NCBI GenBank assembly: GCA_963805795.1
Contig: CAWDVG010000004.1
Coordinates: forward strand, 310,001 to 374,000
Reading direction: 5' to 3'
Source: CAWARU01 sp963805795
GTDB lineage: Bacteria > Pseudomonadota > Gammaproteobacteria > UBA6186 > Azoamicaceae
Length of the DNA: 64,000 nt
A program made the position numbers and the translations under genes. Below are positions 52,290 through 61,309 of the stretch, in pieces (the first letter of the stretch is position 1; the number at the start of each line of letters is the position of its first letter). The notes below the pieces were generated by a model. It was not told the DNA's origin. It did not search any database and worked only from the letters and a program-made list of their open reading frames with translations.

Positions 52290-52509
52290 ATTTTTATAGG
52301 GTTAATATTTTACTTTTTGAAACTTTTCAAGCTGTTATTTTATACAGCAAATATGAAGATATACCTGAGGAGTAGATGCTAGATGTGTTACTACAACATC
52401 AAACTCGTTCTTATCTAGAAGCGGACTTACACAAATCACAATCACAACAAGGCACTCACCCTTAGCCTTTATTCCTTTGGTGGCTGCTGACGACTCTCTA
52501 CCTGACCTT

Positions 52510-52653
52510 ATGGCAACAGCAACAACACCTGCAATAGAATCTGAAGCAAATACAAAAGTTGCACAAAGTGCGGCAACCTCAACAACAAACTTAACGGCTG
52601 CAGCGACGGCAACAACAGATACAATTGCCAGACAAAAGGGATATCTCGCGTGA
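52510..52653 (+). pseudogene. Ala/Thr-rich gene remnant
   Basis: 47 codons, open from further upstream without clear start. Composition (Ala, Thr, Ser) resembles residues 200-250 of the protein at 48385-49761. No domain is visible; it may be a degraded duplicate or chance. Confidence 0.3.
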
Positions 52654-52780
52654 TGTGGCATACTCCATCACCCAATAATAAGTTAGTTAGTTTAAAGATG
52701 ATAGTCCGCCTGGAACAAGATTGGTTGAACACCTATTAATACTATTAAAGAACTGTGAAAATAGTTTATGATGGCAGTAC

Positions 52781-52811
52781 ACCTAAGTCTTACCTGTCGG
52801 TAAGCGAGATC
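52781..52811 (+). promoter_or_regulatory. Hairpin upstream of the sensor-only gene
   Basis: Inner stem CTTACC/GGTAAG with a TGTC tetraloop, about 90 bp before the start of the orphan sensor gene. An outer CCTA/TAGG pairing is possible. Could be a leader structure or a terminator. Confidence 0.35.
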
Positions 52812-52894
52812 TAGGCGGATTATTTTCACTGCTCCCAATAGTATTTGTTTGTTTAGAAAGGAAAAGATTGAATTATTAAGGTAGGCACTTACAA

Positions 52895-53428
52895 ATGCTC
52901 ATCGATGACCTATTTATGAACAATAACTATCAAAAACTTTGTAAACTGATCTTCAAAGTATTAAATTGTCATTCATTATGGTTTTATAATGTCGAGCGTA
53001 CTTCGTTAGATATGTTAATTTCCGATAAGCCTGTCTTTAAACATTATTGCGAGAATAAATATTATTTGCATGACCCTATTCTTAAAACCAAAATTTTTAA
53101 AGATTTCGAAGAAGAAGAAAATTTACTTTGGAATGTCAGTTTAGGAACGGATTGCGATAATTTTGCGAAATGTGGATTTATATATGATCTATACAGGTTG
53201 TTTCATATAGAGGAATTTATTTCCATTGAAAAAAGAACAAAGACAAAGCATTATTGCTTCAGATTTTTTACCAGGCATAATCGTTTTATTTTTATCAATA
53301 AATTCTTAAATGATATGCCTATTATAAAACATTTTGTAAATACCTGGATAGAAAAATATGAAGAAGATGCTTCAAACCATCTATCTTTTAAGTTAATAGA
53401 CTTGAGAAACATTGGCCACAGGGGGTAA
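52895..53428 (+). CDS. Autoinducer-binding-like sensor domain without HTH
   Basis: 177 aa, ATG 52895. It corresponds to the sensor half of the LuxR protein that follows: NYQKLCKLIFKVLNCHSLWFYNVER, KHYCENKYYLHDPILK, FIYDLYRLFHIEEFISIEKRTKTKHYCFRFFTRHN and FINKFLNDMPIIKHFVNTWIEKYEE match the neighbour segment by segment. It stops where the HTH would start. It ends 1 bp before the next gene, so both are co-transcribed. It may heterodimerise with, and modulate, its neighbour (inference). Confidence 0.6.
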   Translation: MLIDDLFMNNNYQKLCKLIFKVLNCHSLWFYNVERTSLDMLISDKPVFKHYCENKYYLHDPILKTKIFKDFEEEENLLWNVSLGTDCDNFAKCGFIYDLYRLFHIEEFISIEKRTKTKHYCFRFFTRHNRFIFINKFLNDMPIIKHFVNTWIEKYEEDASNHLSFKLIDLRNIGHRG

Positions 53429-53429
53429 T

Positions 53430-54275
53430 ATGTTAACAGATGAGTTTTTTCTTGGGACAAAATTATACCATAAGAAATTCTTAAATCTTTGCAAACCATT
53501 AGCGAGATATCTAGGCATAACACACGCTATTTACGTTAATATCGATAAAAATGGTAGGTTATTCAGTATTTGTACGCATCCAAAATGGGTTGAAAGATTT
53601 TTAGAAGAAAAATATTACCTTTTAGATCCCCTAATGGTGCATCCAAAGAACATGCATAACGGCTTTTCGTTTGACATTGCGAGTAATGATCAAGATTTTA
53701 AAGATACACTTTTGTATGACGCAGTTATTAAGTTTGACTGGTGCCATAGTTTTGCTTATATGGAAAAAACGGGAGATGGTGGTTACTTTGCGTTTGATTT
53801 CGGCACAACTAAAGAAAATTACAAGATAATCAATAGATTGATTAATGAAATGCAAATAGTAAAGAAAGTCATAAAAAATTTGCATAACAAAATGAAATTA
53901 ATGATGATTGCGGACTTACAAGAAAATAAAATGGATTTTGCCACTCTTAAAGGAGATTGGTTTTATAGCCAAAAGGGCTTAGTATTTAATGAACAGCAGG
54001 AAATGCAAAATAAAATTCAATTATTGAATGAGACAGGTTTTTTAGAGCAGGATCTCGAGTTTTTTCTGGGTAATGTTTCTTTATCACCCCAAGAAATAAA
54101 CTGTTTAAGGTCATATCTTGCAACACATAGTGTTAAAAAAGTATCGCAAGATTTAGATCTGGCCGTAACAACGGTTGCCAGTTACATTGAAAATATCAAA
54201 ACCAAGTTAAACTGTCATGATAAAAACAAACTATTTGAAAAAGCGGAAATCTTAGCTTCTTTAGGCCATATTTAA
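53430..54275 (+). CDS. LuxR-family regulator with autoinducer-binding-like domain
   Basis: 281 aa from ATG 53430, behind GGGGG. Sensor domain at 10-160 (LARYLGITHAIYVNIDKNGRLFSI, HPKWVERFLEEKYYLLDPLM, VIKFDWCHSFAYMEKTGDGGYFAFDFGTTKENY). HTH at 220-275: NVSLSPQEINCLRSYLATHSVKKVSQDLDLAVTTVASYIENIKTKLN. No LuxI-like synthase is in the window, so it is an orphan, perhaps sensing host or intracellular signals. Convergent overlap of 15 bp with the downstream transporter gene. Confidence 0.8.
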   Translation: MLTDEFFLGTKLYHKKFLNLCKPLARYLGITHAIYVNIDKNGRLFSICTHPKWVERFLEEKYYLLDPLMVHPKNMHNGFSFDIASNDQDFKDTLLYDAVIKFDWCHSFAYMEKTGDGGYFAFDFGTTKENYKIINRLINEMQIVKKVIKNLHNKMKLMMIADLQENKMDFATLKGDWFYSQKGLVFNEQQEMQNKIQLLNETGFLEQDLEFFLGNVSLSPQEINCLRSYLATHSVKKVSQDLDLAVTTVASYIENIKTKLNCHDKNKLFEKAEILASLGHI

Positions 54276-54977
54276 CTTCTCAATCATTGGGGCTTCCTTA
54301 GAAACAATAAACTTTCTTATTATCATGACCAACACATAAAAAAGTGGAGTAATACAAACCGTTGCAAAAAGTTTGTATGAATAACTGTTTATCATGATAA
54401 CCCACATCTGTTCTTTCGGAAAAATCCCCAATAGTGTCAAGAAACTAATCGCAGTAAAGGTATCTACGAATAATGATATCGCAGTGCTACCATTATTTCT
54501 AAGCCATAACCACCTGCCCTTGGTTAGTTTTTTAATCCATAAATATAAACTGATATCTGCTAATTGCGCAATATAACATGCAACAATAATGGCAATAAAG
54601 GCCAAGCCATACTGCCCAAATACTCGGTGAAAAATGTTATTATCAATTTTAGACCAGGGTGTTGCTTGTAATGAATCCATACCCGTTACGATTAAGGCTG
54701 CAATAATATTCATAGCAATGGCTAGTCTTACACAAAACCCAGCTTTTTTTTTGTCATAAAATTCCGCAATCAGATCGGTTAACATAAACATTAAAGGATA
54801 TAATATGGCACCAACAGATAATTCAAAAGTATGAAGAGCCATCACGGGTAAATAAACAAATTTTTGATAAGTCAAGTTGCATAGCACTATTAATATTGCA
54901 AAAAAAGCACATAAAATAATATACAATTTTTGCAAATCTATAATTTGTTTATTTCTTATGTTCATCAATAAACCCAT
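54261..54977 (-). CDS. yhhQ: Queuosine precursor transporter (YhhQ/VUT family)
   Basis: 238 aa, six membrane helices. LYIILCAFFAILIVLCNLTYQKF, LSVGAILYPLMFMLTDLIAEFYDKKKA (the conserved ilyP..f...D.i.E.yG-like block) and WLRNNGSTAISLFVDTFTAISFLTLLGIF are typical. YhhQ imports preQ0/preQ1, the queuosine precursors, for tRNA modification. A start at the inner ATG (residue 5) is equally possible. Confidence 0.88.
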   Translation of the reverse strand: MGLLMNIRNKQIIDLQKLYIILCAFFAILIVLCNLTYQKFVYLPVMALHTFELSVGAILYPLMFMLTDLIAEFYDKKKAGFCVRLAIAMNIIAALIVTGMDSLQATPWSKIDNNIFHRVFGQYGLAFIAIIVACYIAQLADISLYLWIKKLTKGRWLWLRNNGSTAISLFVDTFTAISFLTLLGIFPKEQMWVIMINSYSYKLFATVCITPLFYVLVMIIRKFIVSKEAPMIEKLNMA

Positions 54978-55313
54978 AAGGATGTCCTTTATTCAAAATC
55001 TACGGTGCATTTCGCTAGTTACTCAACTATTCATTTTTGAGGATAGCCTCAACTGTCATTAACACATGCTTTTTCTGTCCAAGCATTTTCCTTACAACAT
55101 TTTCACATATTAAAATTGTTCTACCTGTATTGTATAGGTATTTCTGGCCGAATATTTAAATAAAATTAACATGTGACAATACAGAACTTTGGATACTTAG
55201 TATCCTAAATCATTTTTAGGTTCATTGATATGGGTACTCTAAGCTGCACTTAATTCAGAGTAAAAAGCCATAGTTTCTAAGAACCACTGGAAGATAACGG
55301 GAAGAGCGGGAAA
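54978..55313. other. Intergenic region with palindrome
   Basis: 336 bp. GGATAC-TTA-GTATCC (55191-55205) is a near-symmetric operator-like palindrome about 110 bp upstream of the response regulator. Otherwise AT-rich, no gene seen. Confidence 0.45.
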
Positions 55314-55730
55314 ATGCTTAGACAAACAAAGCGTGCATTAGTGACAGATGATGAAAAAATAAGTCAAATGCTTCTAAAAGATTTTTTGGAAAAGTTAGGT
55401 TATCAAGTTACATTGGCCCAAAGTGGAGAGGAAGGCATTAATCATTTTAAAATAGAACCTTTTCCATTCATTTTTGTTGACTTCGACATGCCAAAGATGA
55501 ATGGCCCTACCATGGTTGCTGAAATTCGCAACTTAGAAAATGAACTTAAACCTTATATTATTGGTGTTACTTCTAATAATGATCCCGATTTTTTAAGAGA
55601 AGGACTAAAAGCGGGTATGAATGAAGTTTTCAACAAGCCCATAAAGCAGGAAATCGTCGCGACTATTGTCGATAAACACTTGGAAAGTGATTCAAACTTC
55701 AGACTTAGTCGAAAGTCTAAATTGTTGTAG
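55314..55730 (+). CDS. Single-domain response regulator (CheY-like)
   Basis: 138 aa. Receiver domain only: acidic pair DD (12-13), phospho-acceptor Asp56 in FVDFDMPKMNGP, Thr86, Lys108 in FNKPI. It has no output domain. It may act in a phosphorelay or on a partner; no kinase is next to it. ATG 55314 with GGGAA upstream. Confidence 0.88.
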   Translation: MLRQTKRALVTDDEKISQMLLKDFLEKLGYQVTLAQSGEEGINHFKIEPFPFIFVDFDMPKMNGPTMVAEIRNLENELKPYIIGVTSNNDPDFLREGLKAGMNEVFNKPIKQEIVATIVDKHLESDSNFRLSRKSKLL

Positions 55731-55747
55731 CATTATGTAAAATGAAT

Positions 55748-56506
55748 TTATGACGGTGCATCATACTTAACAAAACGACACAGCGCTTGAACTTCAGATT
55801 TTTCTAGATCTTTCCATTTGCTGGGGCGAAGGAATCTTGGCAATTGGATGGGTCCAAAACGAACGCGAATTAAGCGACTCACCGTTAGGCCTACAGTTTC
55901 AAACATGCGGCGCACTTCACGATTGCGGCCTTCTTTTAATACGACGTGGTACCAATGATTCACGCCTTCACCACCGGCATCGATAATTTCGTTAAACGCG
56001 GCCATGCCGTCGTCTAGTCTAACGCCTTTTTTTAAACGTCTTATTTGGTCTTCGTTGAGAGTCCCAAGCGTTCGCACAGCATACTCTCGTTCAATTTCAA
56101 AGGAGGGGTGCATTAAACGATTGGCTAATTCACCATCGGTCATAAACAGCAAAAGCCCTGAGGTATTAAAGTCTAAGCGTCCAACAGAAATCCAACGTCT
56201 GCCGCGAAGTTTAGGTAAATTATCAAAAACGGTGGGGCGACCTTCTGGATCGCTGCGGGTGGAAAGCTCTCCTGCAGGTTTATGATACATCAAGACGCGT
56301 TGTCCCACGTCTTCCGAAGATCTCAGTGAAATTTGGCGCCCATCCAAAGTCACCGTATCCGATAATTTAATGCGATCCCCGAGGGTGGCTCTTGTTTGAT
56401 TAATCGACAAGCGGCCGTTGATAATCCATTGTTCTATTTCACGTCTTGAGCCTAGGCCCATACGTGCTAATACTTTTTGTAATTTTTCAGTGCTTTCATT
56501 TGACAT
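55748..56506 (-). CDS. rluB: Large-subunit pseudouridine synthase RluB
   Basis: 252 aa. S4 domain (EKLQKVLARMGLGSRREIEQWI), catalytic motif SVGRLDFNTSGLLLFMTDGELANRLMHPS with the active Asp, and NREVRRMFETVGLTVSRLIRVRFGPIQL. It makes pseudouridine 2605 in 23S rRNA. It lies downstream of scpB in the conserved scpA-scpB-rluB order. Confidence 0.92.
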   Translation of the reverse strand: MSNESTEKLQKVLARMGLGSRREIEQWIINGRLSINQTRATLGDRIKLSDTVTLDGRQISLRSSEDVGQRVLMYHKPAGELSTRSDPEGRPTVFDNLPKLRGRRWISVGRLDFNTSGLLLFMTDGELANRLMHPSFEIEREYAVRTLGTLNEDQIRRLKKGVRLDDGMAAFNEIIDAGGEGVNHWYHVVLKEGRNREVRRMFETVGLTVSRLIRVRFGPIQLPRFLRPSKWKDLEKSEVQALCRFVKYDAPS

Positions 56507-56511
56507 AAATT

Positions 56512-57559
56512 TTATTTTTCAGTCTCCGTTTCGGCCTCGGCCGTTATTTCTGTTTCTGAGTCTTGGTCTGATACCTCTATTTCTTCATCGGTATCTGCGT
56601 CTAGATCTATTTCTGCATCTCCGTCTATTTCTGCTTCTATTGTTTCTAAGGCTGATTCATCAAATTCTTCTTCATAATCTAAGAGTTCAATTTCCTCTAC
56701 CTCTGCATCTGCTTCTAATGCCTCAGTTTCTAATGCGACTACTTCATCCTCAATGGTTTCATCCATGTCTAATGCTTCATCATAAGCATCATTATTTTCA
56801 TCATCTGCATTTTCTTCGTCTTCCTTGTGCTCCTCATCTTCCTCGTTCTCAGTGAAGGCATCATTTTCGTTGGCTGCAAAAAGCTCGATCAGTCTTCACT
56901 TGCAAGGCATCGGCTCCTGTGGTGTTAGTAGTTTCATCTTCTGCAGCTAAAACTTCACCCTCGCCATCAATCAATGCCATTTGTATAAACTTTTCAACTT
57001 TGGCATCTTCAATTTCCGATGCATTTTCCATACTCATGATCTCAGGTAAGGAAGGTAATTCTTCTAGTGTTTTTAAACCAAAATAATCCAAAAAGAGTTT
57101 TGTGGTGGCATAGAGTGCAGGTTTCCCTGGTACTTCCCGGTGTCCAACCACGCGAATCCATTCCCTTTCTTCTAATAGGGTTTTAAAAATAGATTGGCTG
57201 ATAGAAACACCACGGATATCTTCTATCTCCCCTCGGGTAATAGGTTGTCTATAAGCAATTAAAGCCAAGGTTTCTAACAAGGCACGAGAATAGCGGGGTG
57301 CTTTCTCTTCCCATAATCTAGACACCCAAGGTGCCCATTCAGGATTGATTTGAAATTGAAAGCCACTCGCGATTTCAATTAAACGGATACCGCGAGATTC
57401 GCAACTCTTTTGCAGTTCTATTAAGGCTTGCCGCAGAACAGCTTTGCTTGGCCGTTCTTCTTCCGCAAATAAAGCCAATAGATCTTCTTCTCGTAATGGT
57501 TTTCCTGCCGCTAAAAGCAGAGCTTCTAATAAAGGTTGTAATTTTGTTTCGTCTAACAT
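56512..57559 (-). pseudogene. scpB: scpB with a frameshift before a long acidic tail
   Basis: ScpB is the wHTH partner of ScpA in the SMC condensin. From ATG 57559: LQPLLEALLLAAGKPLREEDLL, RYSRALLETLALIAYRQPITRGEIEDIRGV, KPALYATTKLFLDYFGLKTLEELP (normal to about residue 185). The frame ends after QVKTDRAFCSQRK. One base fewer in the T/A5-run at 56878-56882 instead gives RAFAANENDAFTENEEDEEH and an Asp/Glu-rich tail of about 120 residues to TAA at 56512. Either the gene is disrupted at a homopolymer or slippage yields two forms. The core domain is complete in both. scpA overlaps by 7 bp. Confidence 0.75.
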
Positions 57560-58422
57560 CCAGGTGCCCTTACATAAATCGGCCCGTAGGCTTCGGTTTG
57601 TACCAATTCAATCATCATTTCACGCACTAATTCTAGAAGAGCAAGAAAAGTGACAACAACTCCTAACTTGCCTTCTGAAAGATCAAAAAATTCAACAAAG
57701 TCAATAAAACGATCGCCATCTAATTTAGATAATACATTCGACATACGTTCTCGAACCGACATGCCTTCTCGTTGAACTTGATGCATCGCTTGATGATCAA
57801 TGCGCTTTAATACATCTTTAAAAGCAAGCAATACTTCTTTTAAGTCAACGTAAGGTTGTGGTTTATCAATATCAAATTTAGGAGGAGAAGCCGATACTGT
57901 AAAAAAATCTCGACCTAATCTTGGCATATTTTCAAAATTCTCTGCAGCTATTTTTATGCGTTCATATTCTTGTAAGCGTCGTACCAGTTCCGCTCTTGGG
58001 TCTTGTTCTTCAGCACTGGCTTCAGGCGGTCTTGGCAGCAACATTCTAGATTTAATTTCAGCCAATAGCGCCGCCATTTCAAGATAATCCGCGGCAAGCT
58101 CTAAGCGAAATTGGGTCATCAGATCAACGTATTCGGTATATTGACGCGTAATTTCTGCAACAGGAATATCTAAAATATCCAGATTATGTTTTCGAATTAA
58201 ATACAATAATAAATCTAATGGTCCCTCAAAAATTTCAAGAATCACTTCCATCGCATCAGGAGGTATGTAGAGATCAGCGGGCATAGCAGTAAAAGCTTCC
58301 CCACGCACGGTGGCGATAGCACTTGATAAAGCATTAGATAGTGACTGTTCCGTTTGATCGACTTCTTGTTTCATTTTTTGATTTACTTCAGTTTGATCAA
58401 CTGTTGGTTCAACTGTGGACAT
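57553..58422 (-). CDS. scpA: Segregation and condensation protein A
   Basis: 289 aa. FEGPLDLLLYLIRKHNLDILDIPVAEITRQYTEYVDLM, LELAADYLEMAALLAEIKSRMLLP and C-terminal winged helix are typical of kleisin ScpA. An N-terminal Gln/Glu-rich extension (about 55 residues) precedes the family core. Links SMC dimers with ScpB for chromosome compaction. Confidence 0.92.
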   Translation of the reverse strand: MSTVEPTVDQTEVNQKMKQEVDQTEQSLSNALSSAIATVRGEAFTAMPADLYIPPDAMEVILEIFEGPLDLLLYLIRKHNLDILDIPVAEITRQYTEYVDLMTQFRLELAADYLEMAALLAEIKSRMLLPRPPEASAEEQDPRAELVRRLQEYERIKIAAENFENMPRLGRDFFTVSASPPKFDIDKPQPYVDLKEVLLAFKDVLKRIDHQAMHQVQREGMSVRERMSNVLSKLDGDRFIDFVEFFDLSEGKLGVVVTFLALLELVREMMIELVQTEAYGPIYVRAPGC

Positions 58423-59440
58423 GTTCTAATCCCATTACCTCACGAACCTCTTTTAAAGTTTCTTGCGCTGATTCTCTGGCCAATGCTGTTCCCCGCTCTA
58501 ACAAACGGTTAACTCGTGTTTTGTCTTTTGCAAATTCCTCTGCACGTGCACGAATCGGTGCTTGCTCTGCAATAATGGCCTCCATAACCGGTCGTTTACA
58601 TTCTATGCAGCCGATGCTGGCATTCCGGCAACCATTTAATACCCAAGATTGTACTTCTTTGTTTGAATAAATTTGATGGAAGCGCCAAACAGGACATTTT
58701 TCAGGTTCGCCTGGATCTGTACGCCGAACACGAGCCGGATCAGTGGGCATCACTTTAATTTTATATTCAACCGATTTTGGATCTTCTCTTAATTCAATCA
58801 CATTATGATAGGATTTTGACATTTTTTGCCCATCAAGTCCAGGCATTTTTGAGGTTGAAGTGAGTAAGGGCTGAGGTTCCGGGAGCAGCGGTTTGCTCCC
58901 CTGACAATATAAATGATTAAAATGACGGGCTATTTCTCTTGTCAATTCAATATGGGGGATTTGATCTTCCCCAACTGGAATCAACTCACCCTTATGGATT
59001 AAAACATCGGCTGACTGTAAAACCGGATAACCCAGGAAACCATAAGTCCCTAAATGTTGTTCTTTTAATTTTTGGCGCAATTCTTTATAAGTTGGGACAC
59101 GTTCAAGCCAGCTCAGTGGCGTTAGCATAGATAAAATCAGATGTAATTCCACGTGTTCTGGGACATGAGATTGCACAAAGAAGATACATTTTTCTGGATC
59201 AATGCCTACACCTAAAATATCTAAAATCATTTCAAAGGTACTTTCTTTAATTTTTTGTGGATGTTCATATTGTGTGGTTAGGGCGTGCCAGTCCGCAATA
59301 AAGAAAAAACAGGGGTATTCTGACTGTAATTTAACCCAGTTCTTTAAAATTCCATAATAATTACCCAGATGTAAGTGCCCAGTGGCCCTTGCCCCAGAAA
59401 CAATTCGGTGATTTTTCTTAGAAATAACGCTATTATACAT
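58409..59440 (-). CDS. trpS: Tryptophanyl-tRNA synthetase
   Basis: 343 aa. HIGH-equivalent GHLHLGNYYG, ADWHALTTQYEHP, GYPVLQSADVLIHKGELIPVGEDQIPHIELTREIARHFN and KMSKSYHN. Activates Trp and loads tRNA-Trp. Ends 14 bp into scpA and so is co-transcribed with it. Confidence 0.95.
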   Translation of the reverse strand: MYNSVISKKNHRIVSGARATGHLHLGNYYGILKNWVKLQSEYPCFFFIADWHALTTQYEHPQKIKESTFEMILDILGVGIDPEKCIFFVQSHVPEHVELHLILSMLTPLSWLERVPTYKELRQKLKEQHLGTYGFLGYPVLQSADVLIHKGELIPVGEDQIPHIELTREIARHFNHLYCQGSKPLLPEPQPLLTSTSKMPGLDGQKMSKSYHNVIELREDPKSVEYKIKVMPTDPARVRRTDPGEPEKCPVWRFHQIYSNKEVQSWVLNGCRNASIGCIECKRPVMEAIIAEQAPIRARAEEFAKDKTRVNRLLERGTALARESAQETLKEVREVMGLEHVHS

Positions 59441-59533
59441 AGTTGAGACCTATAGCATGATTTAACACAATTCGCTGTTACACTTTACACTGTGACCGCT
59501 TTCTAGTACAGCCCAAAGGCAAGAGGATTCTCT

Positions 59534-60064
59534 ATGAAATTTTTGTTTGATTTCTTTCCAATTATATTATTTTTTATTGCCTACAAATGGGGAGGTATTT
59601 ACGTGGCGACCCTGGTGGCGATGGCTGCTAGCTTAGCCCAGGTCCTTTGGGGACGTTTTCGTTTGGGTCATTTTGAAAAAATGCCTCTCATTACCTTAGT
59701 CACCCTAGTCGTGCTTGGGGGGGCAACTTTATTATTTCGGAATGAAGCCTTTATTAAATGGAAACCCACTATTGTTTATTGGATATTGGGACTAGGATTT
59801 CTTCTTTCGCAGTGGATAGGGCATAAGCCTGCTATCCAGCGCATTGCTGAAAACAGTATCCAGTTGAATCCTGCGGCGTGGCCGCGTTTAAACCTAAGTT
59901 GGGTCGTTTTCTTTATTGGCATGGGGTTTTTAAATATTTATGTCATGCAAAATTTTGATACGGACACCTGGGTCAATTTTAAATTATTCGGTAGTTTGGG
60001 CCTTACCTTTTTGTTTGTGCTGGGACAGAGTATTTATATGTTCCGTCATCGTACTGAGACCTAA
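59534..60064 (+). CDS. yciB: Inner-membrane septation protein YciB (IspZ)
   Basis: 176 aa, five membrane helices. MKFLFDFFPIILFFIAYKWGGIYVAT, MPLITLVTLVVLGGATLLFRNEAFIKWKPTIVYWILG and FFIGMGFLNIYVMQNFDTDTWVNFKLFG match the family closely. Involved in envelope/septum integrity. Confidence 0.92.
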   Translation: MKFLFDFFPIILFFIAYKWGGIYVATLVAMAASLAQVLWGRFRLGHFEKMPLITLVTLVVLGGATLLFRNEAFIKWKPTIVYWILGLGFLLSQWIGHKPAIQRIAENSIQLNPAAWPRLNLSWVVFFIGMGFLNIYVMQNFDTDTWVNFKLFGSLGLTFLFVLGQSIYMFRHRTET

Positions 60065-60081
60065 AATAGGAATGCAAATCT

Positions 60082-60363
60082 ATGAATACAAGAGTTCAAT
60101 TAATTGAATCGCGTTTAAAAATCGCTTTAAATCCAGATTTTTTATCGATTGATGACCAGAGCAAAGGGCATGAAAATCACGAAGGAGCCCGCCAAAGTGG
60201 AGGCGGTCATTTTCACGTCATCCTGGTTTCATCTCTTTTTGAGGGCAAGGCCCTACTAGCACGCCATCGACTGGTCTATAATGCTTTAGAGGGTTTGATT
60301 GGGCCCGAAATTCACGCCCTGCAAATTGTCGCAAGAACACCCCTGGAACATAGCCAAGGATAA
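60082..60363 (+). CDS. bolA: BolA-family protein
   Basis: 93 aa. VQLIESRLKIALNPDFLSIDDQSKGHENHEGAR, GGGHFHVILVSSLFEGKALLARHRLVYNALEGLI is the BolA fold with the conserved His; partners of monothiol glutaredoxins or regulators. 17 bp after yciB, a conserved gene pair. Confidence 0.92.
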   Translation: MNTRVQLIESRLKIALNPDFLSIDDQSKGHENHEGARQSGGGHFHVILVSSLFEGKALLARHRLVYNALEGLIGPEIHALQIVARTPLEHSQG

Positions 60364-60366
60364 TCC

Positions 60367-61218
60367 ATGCTTGCAATATTATGGTCTACACTTAAAGTCT
60401 TCTTAATATTTTTAATCATCATTTCTTTATTACATGGTTTAATCACGCATTTTATTCTGTGGTTTGAAATGAGATTAAAATCTTTTCAGGGTGAGGTTTC
60501 GGGAATTCCATTATTAGCCATCATAAAAAGTTTTTTCATTGAATGGTTTTGTAATTTTTCACGCTTTTTTCTTTCGGCCTTTCAGTTTTTATCTCAAAAA
60601 TCTTCTGCTTCCTCCCACAATGAAGGCATTCCAATTCTATTGGTGCACGGATATTTGCAAAATCAAACGGATTGGCTTTGGTTTAAATATCGTTTACAAA
60701 GTCATAGAACTATTGGCCCTATTTATTCCTTTAATCTCCGTGCGCCGTTTGATTCTATAGCAAAGTATGCTGAAAAATTAAAAGATGAAATTGCAGATAT
60801 TAAGGCAGAGACAAAACAAGATAATATTATTTTAATTGGACATTCTATGGGCGGGTTGGTTTGCAGTTATTACAGTGAGTTTATTGCCAAGCCCGGGGAA
60901 GTTGCAAAGGTGATTACCCTTGGTTCTCCATTTCAAGGGACACGCCTTGCGGCATTAGGATATGGTGAAAATGTAAAAGAAATGTCCCCCCATTCTTCGT
61001 TTCTAAAAGATCTAACCCATCGAATACAGTATTCTTCTATTGCCTATCATTATGTGGCCAGTCAAATTGACAATATGATTGTGCCCTGGCAAGCTGCCAT
61101 TCCAGCCCATAATAGACATAGCGCCAATCAACTTATCTTAGAAGATCATGGACATTTACGATTACTTATTTCGCCACAGGTCGTTCGACAAGTCGCTGAT
61201 TGGGTTTTGGAAAATTAA
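60367..61218 (+). CDS. Lipase-like alpha/beta-hydrolase, membrane-anchored
   Basis: 283 aa. Hydrophobic N-terminus (LAILWSTLKVFLIFLIIISLLHGLITHFI). ILLVHGYLQNQTDWLWF, LIGHSMGGLVCSYY with the Ser nucleophile, TLGSPFQGTRLA, LEDHGHLRLL with the His. It is like triacylglycerol lipases that act on acyl esters. 3 bp after bolA, same transcript. Confidence 0.8.
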   Translation: MLAILWSTLKVFLIFLIIISLLHGLITHFILWFEMRLKSFQGEVSGIPLLAIIKSFFIEWFCNFSRFFLSAFQFLSQKSSASSHNEGIPILLVHGYLQNQTDWLWFKYRLQSHRTIGPIYSFNLRAPFDSIAKYAEKLKDEIADIKAETKQDNIILIGHSMGGLVCSYYSEFIAKPGEVAKVITLGSPFQGTRLAALGYGENVKEMSPHSSFLKDLTHRIQYSSIAYHYVASQIDNMIVPWQAAIPAHNRHSANQLILEDHGHLRLLISPQVVRQVADWVLEN

Positions 61219-61309
61219 ACTTATTTGATTTTAGCTGTCTAATATTTATAGGGTCTTTTGGCATTTCGCTAGGCCCTAATAATTCCTAACTTTTGGAGTC
61301 TATATAGAT

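Larger units (their letters stand above)
52290..52894. other. Intergenic region with an Ala/Thr-rich gene remnant and a hairpin
   Basis: 605 bp. A + strand frame with ATG 52510 and stop 52653 encodes an Ala/Thr-rich stretch (MATATTPAIESEANTKVAQS) like the middle part of the RGS-like protein; it may be the end of a lost paralogue. A stem CTTACC-TGTC-GGTAAG lies at 52789-52804. Nothing else is recognised. Confidence 0.45.

Noticed and set aside
52335..52661. Minus-strand Val/Ala-rich frame
   Set aside because: Mirror of the Ala/Thr-rich + strand remnant; low complexity makes both strands open.
53251..53523. Minus-strand frame over the LuxR pair
   Set aside because: Overlaps two conserved genes; no supporting features.
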